This document shows, one piece after another, positions 1-13,033 of a stretch of 64,000 bases of DNA. The notes below the pieces were generated by a model. That model made no database searches, was not told the DNA's origin, and was given only the letters and a program-made list of their open reading frames with translations. The DNA is from Acanthacorydalis orientalis (Eukaryota > Arthropoda > Insecta > Megaloptera > Corydalidae): assembly GCA_034766995.1 (NCBI GenBank), contig CM068314.1, positions 24,160,608 through 24,224,607 on the forward strand. The letters are read 5' to 3'. A program made the translations under genes and the position numbers. Numbering within the stretch: the first letter of the stretch is position 1; each line of letters opens with the position of its first letter.

Positions 1-1113
1 TAAACACAGCATAAAAATAATATTATGAGTTAATATTTAAAATTCATGTCAACATTTATATAAAAATTATAAACAGATGTTTCGTATCTATTTATATTAT
101 TTAGTAAACAGTGAATTTTATAAAAATCGTCCATTTTTAAATAAATATTAAAAATTAGATAAAAAAGAACGTAAACATTATGAAAGCACCTTTTCATCAA
201 TTCAACAATGAATCATAAAAAGCATATGAAGCATAATATTTTCTATGTAAATATAATTGTACTTAAATTTACTGTGTATTTATGTTTTGATTAATGTACG
301 TTTACACGTACATAAAAATATAAATATATAAACTAGGTAATTATCTGACGATATCATAAAACCTATGTTGAAATATTACATAAATAAAATAAAAAGTATC
401 TTCAAATACATGGAATAACACCGATGAAAATTCAACATGAATGTGAAAATAAAAAATACATTTTTACACCATAAAACATTTCTCTATATATTCGTCTGTT
501 CATAATGCTCGCATAAAAACAAGTATTAAAATAAAAAAGTAATTCAAATACTGATTTTGCCATAAATGTTAAAACGTATTGTTTTTTTGAAAAATTACAT
601 TCTAAGGAGAAGATTTAAATAAAATTAAAACATAAAAATAATATACAATGTGCATATGCCATTCCTAAATTTACATAGAAAAATATCTATGTATTTTTTT
701 TAAATAAAAAACAAGCAATTAATTGTTTCTAAAGTATATTTTTAGCAGAAAGCATCTTTGTATTTCTTCAAAAAACACTTATGTGTTAGAAAAAGTTAGA
801 AAAGATTAACTAAGTGAAATAATAGTTTTCTCTAGGGGATTATTCAGTAGTCTGGAAAAAACATATAGCGAAAAAATAAAAAAAACAACATCATTGTTAT
901 TACAAGTTTCGAATTACTCGGCAAAAGTATGGATAGCAACTTAAGGTAATAAAAAACACAAGTAATAGAGAACTGAAAGAAAAATAAAAGCAATAAAAAC
1001 TATTAATATAACAAGATATCAAATAAGAGCGAAAAAGTAGATGTAAATAACAATAATTTGTAAATTCAACAAAGAAAATATAAACTAAGATTATAAGTAG
1101 ATTGAAACAAAAG

Positions 1114-1166
<53 letters not shown>

Positions 1167-2542
1167 TACTTTTTATCTCAGTTTATATAAAAAATTTAAA
1201 ACTTCTGAAAAAAATAAAAATAATTCAGAATGTATGCTAACAAATATCTGATTTAAAAAAATTTAACCATTTTAATTCTGAAAAAATAATTCAAACACTG
1301 ATAAATAATTCAATGTGTTATAAAATTTAAGACTTTAATATCTTCAATTAAACTCTTTGGTAGAAATTTTATTTTTATCTATAATTTTAATTTTAAGATA
1401 AATCAAGTTATCGACTGTAACAGAGATAAATATAAATAATTTATGCTCTGATCGATTCCGAATAAAACTCTTCAATTTCTTGGCTCACATTCGTTGTGAA
1501 GAGGACATTAATAACGATTTTCGTCTGGTATAAATTATTGAATTCAAATATTTCAATACTAACTTATTAATGATTCCAGTCATCTGTACATCGAATCATT
1601 TAAATTATTATTACACATGTGTTTATGTTTTCATCTAGATTAATGGTTTGTTATGCCAGACACAAACATGTTTCTGATATTTTTATAAATATTTTTCGAA
1701 TAACCTTAAACATTAATAAATTATGAATTTGTGAATTACGTACGCAGCTATTAAAAACAATTTACAAATTTCACACTTAAATGACCTAAAATAAATATAA
1801 CATACATAACGATCAATAAAAAAATATATTTTTCGGAATTTTACGAACATTTTGTCTGTTAATACGAAATCGACGTGCTAAATAAAACAGTGGTTCACAA
1901 AAATAATCATAATCGTCATTTTTTCAGATTTCAATTTATTAATGAAATATTTGTTCACACGAAATGACTTTTTTAATATGCTATAAGATAATTTGTGTTT
2001 ATATTTTGTATAAAAAAAATGAACAGGACTAGTGAAAAAGTCTGTTAATAAAAATTGACCTAACAATAATTATCATACAATTTTTAAGTATAAAATTATA
2101 TTTTTGATCCGTGAGTTATTTTGTGAAGTAATATTTAGTATCCATGACGGCCTAAGTCCTTCTAAACATTAACGAAATAAGTTTCTTCTAAACTTCGAGT
2201 TAGTTTTTGTATTACTCTTCATATAATGTACTTATTAAATTGTATTTTTAAGTACAATACAATATTGAACACGTTTTTCCGTTGCCCATCGCAGACTCAT
2301 ATAATTATAATTGCCTATCACAGATTCTTTGTCAAATTTAGATCTGAGGAATATTGAAGTGTTTTTACTGTTTTCTGCTTATTAAAAAGCATCAATCGTG
2401 CAACATTTATTTAATAATTCTCTTGTTTTGAATCATTATCTTGTTGAAAAATATAATTTATTTACTAGACAAATTTCGTCGCAATGTGCTTTATTCTTTT
2501 TAAAAAAAACTTTATATTCATTTTGATTTATTATTGAATTTA
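1..2542. other. AT-rich flank, no gene seen
   Basis: Long A/T runs with stops in every frame and no convincing open reading frame, RNA gene or transposon end. The only distinct object is the (TA)n tract at 1118-1165. The last 150 bases have weak similarity to the repeat unit that follows and may be a decayed third copy of it. Confidence 0.6.
1118..1165. repeat. (TA)n microsatellite, 48 bp
   Basis: Uninterrupted TA dinucleotide run. Confidence 0.97.
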
Positions 2543-3052
2543 TAAAGTTTAACGATTCAATTTCATTAACATCCATACACTTGTAGACCATAGAGAATAG
2601 CTTCAATGTTTAAACATTTTTGAATAATAGTATCTAAGACAGTCGTTATAAAAAATGTCTTATTTTTTTAGAAACAAAGTTAAGATAGAATCAAATCAGA
2701 TCTTTAAAATATTTTCTTATTGAAAAATAACATAATTGACATCTTAAGGTTTAAATTTGACTGCAATCTATCTATTAGGTTTAATAGTAACTATTATAAG
2801 GTTTAACGACTCAATTTCATTAACATCCGTACACTCCCGGACTGTAGAGAACAGTCTCAATGCTTTGACATTTTTGAGTTATAATATCTAAGACTGTTGT
2901 TATAAAAAATGTCTTCGTTTTTTTGAAACAAAGTTAAGATCGAATCAAATCAGATCTTTAATTCTAAAATATTTTCTTATTGAAAAATAACATAATTGGC
3001 ATCTTAAAGTTTAAACTTCGTTGCAATCTATCTATTAGGTCTAATTTCTATT
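2543..3052. repeat. Tandem duplication, two units of about 254 bp
   Basis: Unit 1 (2543-2795) and unit 2 (2796-3052) align end to end. Both begin with GTTTAACGA(T/C)TCAATTTC, share a central ATAAAAAATGTCTT, then AACAAAGTTAAGAT, then CAAATCAGATCTTTAA, and end with GCAATCTATCTATTAGGT. Scattered substitutions and a few short indels separate the units, so the duplication is not recent. There is no coding potential. It may be a fragment of a longer satellite or a local duplication. Confidence 0.85.
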
Positions 3053-5184
3053 ATCGCAGAATACATGCTTTTAATTAATAATTATAAAATTAAATTATTC
3101 AAACATGATAAAAAAATCGGTATAGTTATTAAATTTTGGATTAATACTTAAATTTTAGTCAATATATTACGAAATGTTTAATCCTTCCCTTCAATTCGAA
3201 TAAGAAACTTCATTTCATTTATATGAAAAAAATACATTTTAAAAAAAATTTTCAAATTTTAATAGTCCACAAAATATAATTTATATTTTATTCCTGCAAA
3301 TACTCATTATTAGAATATAGTTTTTAAACACGTTCTAAAAGCCAAAATCATTTGTACTTGTGAAGATTTTATATACCGACAGTAATTAATATAATTAATG
3401 AATAAAAATTAAAAACGAAAAAAAATAGTTAAAAAATAAGTTGAAAGGTTTTAAAGTCATACAACTATCTATATTAAAAATAAAAAAAAAATCAATCATT
3501 AATGTAAAGAAAACAGACGGCAATTTTAAAAATATTACATGTCTAACATTTTTTTTCGTGAACAAATCTGGTCACAACATTTTCACGAAGACATGAAACC
3601 GCAATCAGTTACATTAATCTATTGTTAAACCTACCAGTCTCATCTCTCATCGACTTACAATAAAACAAGCAAATTGTAAATCTTCATTAAATTGTTTAGT
3701 TAATAAGAAATATGATTAAAGAAACAGCGACCACCCAGTGGATACATTTTCTGTCGACGGTAATACAAACATATTCATACAAACTCAATTCATAATTACA
3801 CGTAACATACGGTGTGTATGAACTTTTTGATTTGTTTTACAGAATTAACGAACAATAAATAAATTACGTATATTCAAATGTAGATGGCAGACATTTTAAT
3901 GTTAACCTGCATGATGAAACAGATGAAAAAATAAATAAGTTCGTCTATACTAGACAAAACTCTTATTAGTACTAGACCCGGTATGTTTAGTGAGTTCACA
4001 TGAAAATAATTCATATGAATATATTAATGGAAGTCTATTCTATCAATTCATTAAATTTTTTATTCGATAAAAAATGGAATTTCGATTTTTGAAATAACCA
4101 TTAGCTTGAATCTTTATTAAATTCTTTTTCTTAAGTAAACTGTACAAATTATTTAAAGATAAAATGTAATTTAGTTTTAAAAACAAGATAAATTTTATGA
4201 AAAACCAGAAAAAATTAAAGATACAATATTGTTAAAATAAATTATACATAAAATATAAATTCAATTAACTGAATTATTCAAAGTACTCTTATATAAATCT
4301 TATTCAGTTAATGATTAACACCTTAGATGTCGACGTGCCCTAAAACCCCAAAATCAATCAATCAATTAATGATTAACGGAAATGAAACGAAATTTTGTTG
4401 TAAAAAATTATCAATTCTTTGTAAAATATATCGTATCTTTTTAAATTTTGAATAAAGATAAAAAAAATCGAATAAAGATAGTTGTTTTTCCTTATTTATA
4501 AAGATTATAATAGCGCACTTAAAAATAACACTACAAATTGATTTCATAATTTATTGACGTTAGTATTAACTTATAGAACTATTTGGTAATATATTACAAG
4601 AAAAATAATTATTATTATAATTTATATAAACTTGAAAGCACATAGAAGCAATATTTTATTTCCCATCTGCTACTTCTAACATCGAAATTTATTGTTTTTG
4701 ATTTAAGGGGCGAACGAAAAATTAATTTATGAAAATGAATTAAGAAATAGTCACAAAATTATATTTTTATTATAATTTTTTACTTATAGAATTCATTAAA
4801 ATACGTTTAATTTTTCTTATTTTTTTATTTAACAAATATAGATTGTCTGTCAAGTTTTGCATACTAATAATAAAATTTTCCTGCTAATTGGTCAACTAAA
4901 TGTCGGTTAAATTTGTAATGAAAATTCCTATGAGTACCTAGCAATATACTTTCTTATCGTACGATATCTATGTATCAACAACGGAACTAAAACATCAAAC
5001 AACTATTTGTATAACGAGTTAACATCTTGTAAGACATTCAACAATTTCCACAATTAGATCTACTATATAATGAATGATAAGATAATTGTAAATGTTAAGT
5101 CGGTACTGTGTAAAAATCAAAATATACTCAAGAATATTATCATATTCTTAATCATTACTGTAACAAAAATAAATCTTTCATCGT
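3053..5184. other. AT-rich flank, nothing recognised
   Basis: Low-complexity AT-rich DNA with short chance open frames only. A short direct repeat of TTAATGATTAAC occurs near 4308 and 4366. Confidence 0.55.
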
Positions 5185-5411
5185 GCAAGAACTACAGGGA
5201 CGAGGAGCACGCGCGACGAGATGGAAAACACATGTGGAAAAAAACACAACAGCCGCCGACGAACACACAACCTGCCGGTAGAGTTTATAAACACATGACA
5301 GTACCGTCAGCGGTCCTGAAGACGCGAGGGCGGCAAACATGTAGTTCGCAACACGTGTCTACCAAAACACAGATGGCTCTACGAATGTTTCCTGTCTCTA
5401 ATTAATTCGGC
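5185..5411 (+). other. GC-rich island ending in a splice donor; candidate non-coding or first exon
   Basis: This stretch is near 50% G+C, while DNA on both sides is about 20-25%. It contains several E-box-like CANNTG sites (CACATG, CACGTG) and ends at GGC|GTAAGT, a full consensus 5' splice site, with the donor GT at 5412-5413. A + frame from 5070 stays open to 5405 for 111 codons: a hydrophobic segment at about residues 20-36 followed by a polar, basic tail. The matching minus-strand stretch is also open, so coding is not proven. It may be a promoter with a 5' untranslated exon, possibly of the receptor at 19157, or part of an unknown gene. Confidence 0.35.
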
Positions 5412-7913
5412 GTAAGTTCGACAGTGAAAACTTATTTATTTTTACAAAGCCCGATGATAGTCTCATTAAATGCCTTTTTTCTCAAGACAGATCGTTTCGT
5501 TTGAATCGTTTAACTTTCAACTGTGACACAGTTCAAAACGAAACATCATGAAGATTTATATACTGAGGGAGCTATTTTTTAAAACGTAATTGTAAAGAAT
5601 ATATCTTAACCCTTTTTTTCTATTTCCACTATAAACACACACACAATCTTTTTCATACAAACAGTATGTTCACTCTTACACGGTTACAAATACGCATAGG
5701 AGGATATGATTCAGTAAATAAAAGTTCATTCTTTATAAAAAAAAATGTCGGAACACTTTGTGTCTACTGGAAATATTACTGTAAATTCACTTAGTACAGA
5801 CATAAAATTGAAATATAGAAAAATGATAGAAAAATAAAAGATAATCATCATTTAAAATTATTCGAAAATTTTGCAGTTTGAAATATGTGCTGAAAATGTT
5901 TTCAATACATATAAATTTCTATTTAAACGATTAAATTTAAATCTTATATAATTTTCATACTTAAATAATGATGTCTCGATTTCAAATATTATTTTAAATC
6001 GAAAATATTATATATAAATAAACAAATTTATTAATTGGTAAATTTTTCTTCTCCTTTTAGTTCATATGCAACGCAACGATTTATTCAGGAGCTTTTCAAT
6101 TTGTTTTCAACATAATTTATTATTTATCTCCATTTAATGCAAACTAAAAAAATAAGTTTTACAAAATGTATTAGAGACCAAATAATATAAAGCATCAGCT
6201 TGCAATTTTCTTAAGTTTTTTCGCCTTTTAATGGAATATTACTTAAAATTATTAATAAAGACAGAAATTTTTAAAGAAGAACCTATAAAAAAATTGTAAA
6301 CTGTCAAAAAAACTATGCTGTCATAGACGTTGATCAATAATATATTGAATTTCTTTAAAATGTCCTTTAATGTGAAATTATTCAAGAATTAATAAACAGA
6401 TCCTAAATGTACATTAGTGAAAACGTTAAAAGATTTACGAATAAACATGTTTTTTTTATACAGAACCTTCAAAAATTTTTCCAAAGTGGATTCGACAACG
6501 TTGAGTACAACAGTAAATAAGCAAACGCTTTTTTATTTTAATCTTTCCCAAAAATGCTCATTTCAGTAAAATATACAAAATAAAATTTTCAGCAAGAAGT
6601 AGATATATAGAAAAATAATCTTCTTTACAAACAATTACTGACACATTTTCTCTCTGTCTCAAATTAGTTTACTTGAATGTTCTTTATTAAAAGTTGAGTA
6701 ATAAAAAATTTCGATATTCATTATTTAATATTTTTAAAAAATGTTTATCTAGCAAACACCAATATATTTTTTATAAGTTTATATAAAAAAGTATAATAAA
6801 AATAATCGGTTGGAATATTTTTTTCTCCCCTTATAAATGTTTTGAAATACTTGTTAAAAATATAAAATAAGTGAGAAAATACATTTTTACAATTTTCATC
6901 AATATTAAAATCTTTATTTGGTAACTATTTAAACCATAAAAAATATACTTTCATAGAAACATATGTATATAAAAAATAATGTTTTCAGAGAGTAACATAA
7001 AATTAGAAATACAAGTATATTCAAGATCAATAAAAATATTTTAAAAGAAAAATGATGAAGTATCTATTTCCGATCAATTTCATTTAAAACAAATTTAATA
7101 TATCTAAAGTCGAATGTGAGAGGAAGTGAAAAAAAAACAATGTTTAGTTTAATTAATAAGACATTTCATAAACAGTACTTAAGACGACATCTATCCGATA
7201 CATCTTAATTAAATACACAAGAAGACCTTGGTAAACAGGTAATACAGAAGAATTATCCATGTCGATAAATATGTAAAACACACCGGATACTTGCTTCACT
7301 GATCCATTATTTCTTTTCCAAGTAATTCAATCAAGTGATTATTAAAGTACACAGTTTAAAAACATTCCTTGTAAAACGCGCCACAGTTTTAATGAACGGA
7401 TACAGAAAGAAATCTGTATGTTCAGTGAACAAAAATGACTATGTAACGTTTATTTTTTAGATACAGTTTCAAGTGAAACAAAAAATGAAAATTCGTTACA
7501 TCGAATTATAAAACACTTAACTTATAAACTAGATATGAATATAAAAGCATTAATACTGTTGAACATTATTACTTATTACTGCAAGTCTGATATAAATAAC
7601 ATTCACTAATAGGAATTCAAAATATTATTTATGAAGATTTGGTAATAAAGCTGTCATAAAATTGACATTAAATAAATAGGGAACATCTTGTTTCCTTACG
7701 TTTATGCATGTTTATTCTTGGTATAAAGATATCGGCAGGAAATTTAATTTTAACTAAATTGCGTTGCTATCGCCCTTCAAGCTTTTGTATATTATTTCCG
7801 CAAAACATTCATAACTGTATTAAATACTCTTTGAAATTTCATCTATATGTATCTACATCTGTACATATCTCTCTCTCTCTCTATATATATATATATACAT
7901 ATATATACTTATA

Positions 7914-7956
<43 letters not shown>

Positions 7957-8754
7957 GTATGTATATATATATATATATATCAATTAATATGTATGTCATT
8001 GTCAAACTTATCTCGCTTCTTTCAAGATTATTATCCAAGTTAAATGTCAATAAAAATTCTTGCGATTGCTATTAAAATAATTTTCAACATACACAAAAAA
8101 AAAATAAAATGCATATGAAAAACGTTTATGTGACTGAAATCTGTAAGAAAAACAAAAACATAAATAATATATTCATATCAACAGTCAAATAATAATAACT
8201 TCAATGAAACACACATTAATTATCCGTTGACAGTGTTCAAAACATGTGTATATATTTGCGTTTTAATCAAAATAGACTACATTTTTGTACACAGATGTAA
8301 TTATCACGATTCGATTTTATTATTAGTGATAATAAAACGTTTTCAGTGGAATCGTACGTTTTCGGATCTGTTATATAATTTATCATGTTGTAAACAAATC
8401 TAGACCTCGATTAAAAAAAAAGTAGGTATGCAGTTATAAAGTTTATACGTGCGTAGAAAGAAATCAATCTTTTAAATGGGTATTTTTTTATATCGTCTCT
8501 TTTAAGTGTGTTAGATTTTTTTCTTATTAATTCCTATAAATTATTCGGCAGTTGTTAAAATACTGTTACCGCTTTTTAACGGTTACTCATGTCTATTTTC
8601 ATCTCAAATATTATCTTGTATTTATTTTGTTCATAATATTACAGCACGTTATATGATTTTAATAAGTTTTTTTTTAATAAAACTGCTAAAATAAATAGAA
8701 ATTAATTAATTCAATAACAATTAAAATATACAAATTGTTATACAAAACATAATA
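5412..8754. other. AT-rich flank, no gene seen
   Basis: No supported gene. It contains the compound CT/TA microsatellite listed separately. Open frames across that microsatellite are products of the repeat. Confidence 0.55.
7867..7980. repeat. Compound (CT)n-(TA)n microsatellite
   Basis: A CT run at about 7867-7881 passes into interrupted TA repeats with CATA, TTTA and GTATGT variants. Confidence 0.93.
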
Positions 8755-10049
8755 CGAGAGTGATTTGAAAGTGCGCGCCCTAATCATGAAAGAATATAAC
8801 TTGTGTTTTTAAATTATTTTTATTTTTCAATATGGTCCTCCTGAATTTCAATACACTTTATGCAGCGATGCTACAATGCTTTTATGTCATCCCGGAAATC
8901 CTTTTCTTGGAGGTCCTCAAAATAGCGATTCACTGTTGATATCAGTTCTTCATTTGCTGAAAATCACCTATCACTCAGGATTTTTTAAGTTTTGGAAACA
9001 GAAATCTGAGGGAGCCAAATCTGGGCAATCGGTTGGATGGGGCAGCAAGTCGTATTTTAATTCAGCGAGTTTTGCCATGAATACAACACTTGTAGTGGGG
9101 ACATGCATTGTCCTGGTGGAAAATGATTTTTTTCATTAATAAACCCGGTCGTTTCTCACGAATTGTTCTATCAGATCGATCGAAAAGTTTAGCATTATAC
9201 TCTCCCACTATCGTTTGGCCCTCTTGAAAGTAGTAAATTAGCAGAATCTCTCTACCATCCCAAAAAAATTAAAGCCATAACTATTCTAGCCGATAAAACT
9301 GATTTTGCTTTTTTTGATGGTGGAGAATCACCGTGCGTCCATTGCTTTGATTGTTGTTTTCACTCTGAAGTGTAATGGTGAATCCGAGTCACATCTATAG
9401 ACACAAATCGTCAGATAAAGTCAGTCAGTCTTATCGCTCTTAAATCAATCCAAACAGTCTTGGGAAATTTGTACTCGAATGCATTTATGATCAATTGTCA
9501 ACAAACGCGGTACCTATCTTGCCGATAGCTTTTTCATACCTAACTCTTCAGTTAGGATGCGATACACGCGTTCATCTGAGACATCCATAACATAAAAAAA
9601 TTCGGACACCTTCAATCGCCGAGTCTGTAAGACAATATCATGCATTTTGTGGATGATTCCTTCTGTTATTGTAATTTTTGGACGTTCACTATGCGGGTTA
9701 CCTTCTAAGCTTGCAGGACCTTATTTAAATTCAGCTTCCCACTTCTTTACGGTTGTATACGAAGGTGCATTATCACCCAGTACATTTTTCATCTCATTAA
9801 AGGTTTCTGTAGGCGTTAAGCATTTTTTGACCCAAAAATTATCACCGCACGATGTTCAACTTTATCCATTTCGGCAACGGCACAAAAAGAGCTTTAATTA
9901 AATTAATGTTTGCAACAAAACTGCTTGTCACACTAATTATAGACTTTGATATTCTGTATAAGATAAATATCACTATGTAATTCGCTAGAAAAATTTAAAA
10001 TAGTACCGCCACTTATATGTTAGGCCGCGAATTTTTCAAATCACCCTCG
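8755..10049 (-). mobile_element. Full-length mariner element, inactivated
   Basis: A 1,295-bp element bounded by imperfect terminal inverted repeats: left CGAGAGTGATTTGAAA, and the complement of the right end CGAGGGTGATTTGAAA. TA sits immediately outside each end, the normal mariner target duplication. The length matches intact mariners (about 1.3 kb). The transposase reads on the minus strand and is broken. The end sequence differs from the other mariners in this window, so this is a separate lineage. Confidence 0.9.
8820..9869 (-). pseudogene. Mariner transposase pseudogene
   Basis: On the minus strand a start codon at 9869 and a stop at 8820-8822 span 1,050 nt (about 350 codons), the usual mariner transposase length. 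An N-terminal helix-turn-helix region reads in fragments, including NAPSYTTVKKWEAEFK. A linker region GMKKLSAR then VPRLLTIDHK follows. The first catalytic-block remnant reads VSIDVTRIHHYTSE where active copies have a DETW-type motif. The C-terminus reads HRCIKCIEIQEDHIEK. In-frame stops (for example after EAEFK and after KLSAR) and several frameshifts show it is dead. The length and ends are those of an element that once coded for its own transposase. Confidence 0.88.
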
Positions 10050-11517
10050 TATATGATTTATTATTTTTTAAACATTTTAAAATATATAAAAAAATACACA
10101 TTTTTTTCTAAATTTTATATTTAACAAAAACGTTCAATTCTATCAAACTTTTTCAATAAGTTATTAAAATTCCTCTTTTAATCAAAATTTTATTTTTAAT
10201 ACCAAAAAAGTGGTGCCACTAATAGAACCAACATTTGGATATATGTAATAATTACATTTTTATTTGTTTCAAATATAAATCTAATTACAGAATCATCTTA
10301 ACGATTTAAAATGAATAATTCTTACTATAAAGTCATTAAAAATATGCTACAAATAATAATTTATTTAATTTTACATTATAAACAATTTTGAATAGCATAT
10401 CATTACTTTGCGAATGTTTAATAAAAATAAAATATCATTTATAGTTTATTTTCCACATTTATCATTCACTTAATGAAAGTTGTTGGAATTGAAAAACAGT
10501 ATCCTACAAACTTACAAAAAGTAACTTTTCAAAATATTTCATGTTTTCTGTAACTAACGTGTTGATTTGATAATATCAGTAACTAACTTTCTTGTATTAC
10601 CAAAACAATTCAGACATATATAAAGAATCTCTTTTGGTGTACAAAAGAGAATGAAGACATGTTCCGTTGTCACTTAAAACCGATGTTTTTTCTTTGTTAA
10701 CACAACTGTCAGTGTGTCAAGAAAAGATACATGAAATCCAAAGGGAATATACTCCAAGGATTGCATAATTTAAATTGAAACTTTACCTGGAAGTATTTGG
10801 TAACATGTGGGTTTCGCTCTCAAATAAACATTTTTAAAATTTTGTTTGAATGTTAAAGAACCCACTTCGTTTATAAATGTGAAATTCACTAATCTAAATG
10901 CTACAATAGTTTCGAAACTATGACTAAACTCGCTTTTACAAATGAACCAATTTTTGCTACAAAAAGATCTTTTCATTTACTCGGCAATGTTGTCAAGATT
11001 GAAAATCTTTAAATATTTTCTTACAAAAAAAGACAATCACGAGAAATGTAACAGAAAAAAGGCTGAATTAGAATCTATAACTCATTTATCAGTAACACAC
11101 TTGACTATTCGAATCTCGCAAAGAATTTTCAGTTCTGGTTTACTGTTTTCTCTGACTTCTTTTTTTTAAAAATGAAGTATAAACATTATTATTAGACTGT
11201 AATTTTTTAACATTCTTCTAGACATTTTATAAATTTCTATCACTATTAGTGCCTATATTTGTTCATTTAACAAACAGCTTTTTTTCACTTTTTGAAATTT
11301 TTTATGTACAAAAATATTTATATAGGAAAATCAAGTTTGTTATAAAAATAGTTTCTACTATATTCTTCAAAATATTTACAAATATAACATGTTTGTGAGA
11401 AAAAATGACGCGTTATAAATAACTAAATACTTATTTGTTTATAACAAATATTAAAATTTCCTATTTCATGCAGCAAATTTATAAAAAAATTAATTTGATA
11501 ATTTTTTATATTTTTAA

Positions 11518-11565
<48 letters not shown>

Positions 11566-12078
11566 GTTATCTATATTTTAGTAATAGAGTGTCTAAAAAT
11601 AGCTACACATTAAATATTTTTAAATAACGATAAATGATAGATAATAAAAATAAACGAACAGAGATTTTTTTTCCGAACACACTGATATGATGTAAGAATC
11701 ATTACTTTTTTATAGATGTACATTTAGATTTATTACCAAATTATAATGTACATCCTGACTTTGAACAAGCATAAATAATGGCACAGGGATACTTCGAAAT
11801 ATATATAATTAATACGAATGACATTGGCTGAAATCCAGACGCCATTAATGATTGTGGAAGTGTGAAAATTATATAAAATATTAATTCGTTTATTTGAATG
11901 AAATTCAGCGCAATTAATGACCTTTGATACGGCGACATTTAAAATTTTTGATTATTTTTTCATAATGTATATACACAAATATATGTATGTATGTATATAT
12001 ACATATATAATCAAATAACTATGTTCATTTACTATCAATTTATAATAAATTAATATAATTATTTTTATAGAATTATAT
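10050..12078. other. AT-rich flank, no gene seen
   Basis: Two short open frames near 10770-11169 overlap on opposite strands and have no recognisable features. Apart from TA microsatellites (11522-11562 and an imperfect one at about 11970-12010), nothing is supported. Confidence 0.5.
11522..11562. repeat. (TA)n microsatellite, about 41 bp
   Basis: Perfect TA run. Confidence 0.96.
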
Positions 12079-13033
12079 TAATGTGTAAGCAAGACTCATG
12101 GCCCGCAAGAATCTAGAAAGTGGCCCGCGATCCAAAGCTTCAAGTTAATTTTTTAAAAATAAAAAAATGGAATTTAAAAAAATGTCAAATACATTTTTAA
12201 AACATTGCAAATTATAGAACTATATTGTAACGAACACCGTTTTATGGTCAATTCCGATTTAGTTCTTTTTCCTTCTTGCAAAAATTATCAAGAATTATAT
12301 TACGGTTGTGATTTTAGCAAATATACTTCAAATATTAAAGAACTATTATTTTAATTTGAAAACCGATTTACAGGATTCAAGGAATGTGGAAATATTTTTT
12401 TTACTAATTAAGTGCTCCGTTTTCTTTTAACATCGAAGAAGCAAAAAGTAACATCCGAATGGAATTCATTGAAATTCAGTGCAACACACTGCTAAAAAAA
12501 TATAATGAAGTCGGTATTCCAGATTTTTATTTGTACTTGCCAGAACTGTTTATTGAAATGTATATATTTGCAACAAGAATCTTGGTAATGTTTGGTAGTA
12601 GATACTTATGTGAACAATTATTTTCACTTTTAAAGACTAAATAATACTTCACACAGGTCAAGATTGAGAAATCAACATTTAACATATATAATAAAAATAT
12701 TATTATCTCAAAAAATTATACTCGATATTGATGAAATAGTTTCTGCCAAAGATCCCAAGATTATAGTAAAAAATATAATTTTTTTTATTTCTCTAATTTC
12801 AGTTTTTGTAGTAAAATTTGATAACAATACCTAAAGTCAATGTACTTTTTTAATTTTTATAAATTCATTAAAGAAAAAATAAATGGAAATTTTAAACGAG
12901 TTATTTTCGAACATAAATAAAATACCTTTCTTCGCTCACTAAAATTTTTTGGGCGACTTTTTTATCTGCGATCCGCAGACTCTTTTAAACTGAATTTGGT
13001 GGCCCGTATTCACATATGAGTTTGACACCACTA
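12079..13033 (+). mobile_element. hAT-superfamily transposon remnant
   Basis: The right end reads ...GTGGCCCGTATTCACATATG then AGTTTGACACCACTA, the reverse complement of the TAGTGGTGTCAAACT-type end common in this hAT group. The left end is worn, but GCCCGCAAG and GGCCCGCGATC motifs still mark it. The outer right 150 bases closely match the left end of the element at 50338-50716, so both belong to one family. Internally it keeps the last part of a hAT transposase. The 8-bp target duplication could not be identified, so the left boundary is approximate. Confidence 0.8.
12459..12750 (+). pseudogene. hAT transposase C-terminal (dimerisation) fragment
   Basis: An open stretch from 12459 reads through a segment containing LVMFGSRYLCEQLFSLLKTK, which resembles the conserved hAT C-terminal dimerisation block (a small-FGS-x-Y-x-CEQ-x-FS pattern). 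A stop follows at about 12642, and similarity continues past it (IEKSTFNIYNKNIIIS), consistent with a decayed reading frame. The N-terminal BED-finger and catalytic regions are missing. It is a transposon fossil and not a host gene. Confidence 0.75.

Noticed and set aside
2543..3052. Repeat pair considered as a CRISPR-like array
   Set aside because: Only two long diverged units without spacers, in a eukaryotic context.
9647..9901. 84-codon + frame within the first mariner
   Set aside because: It is the opposite strand of the mariner transposase pseudogene, which explains the sequence.
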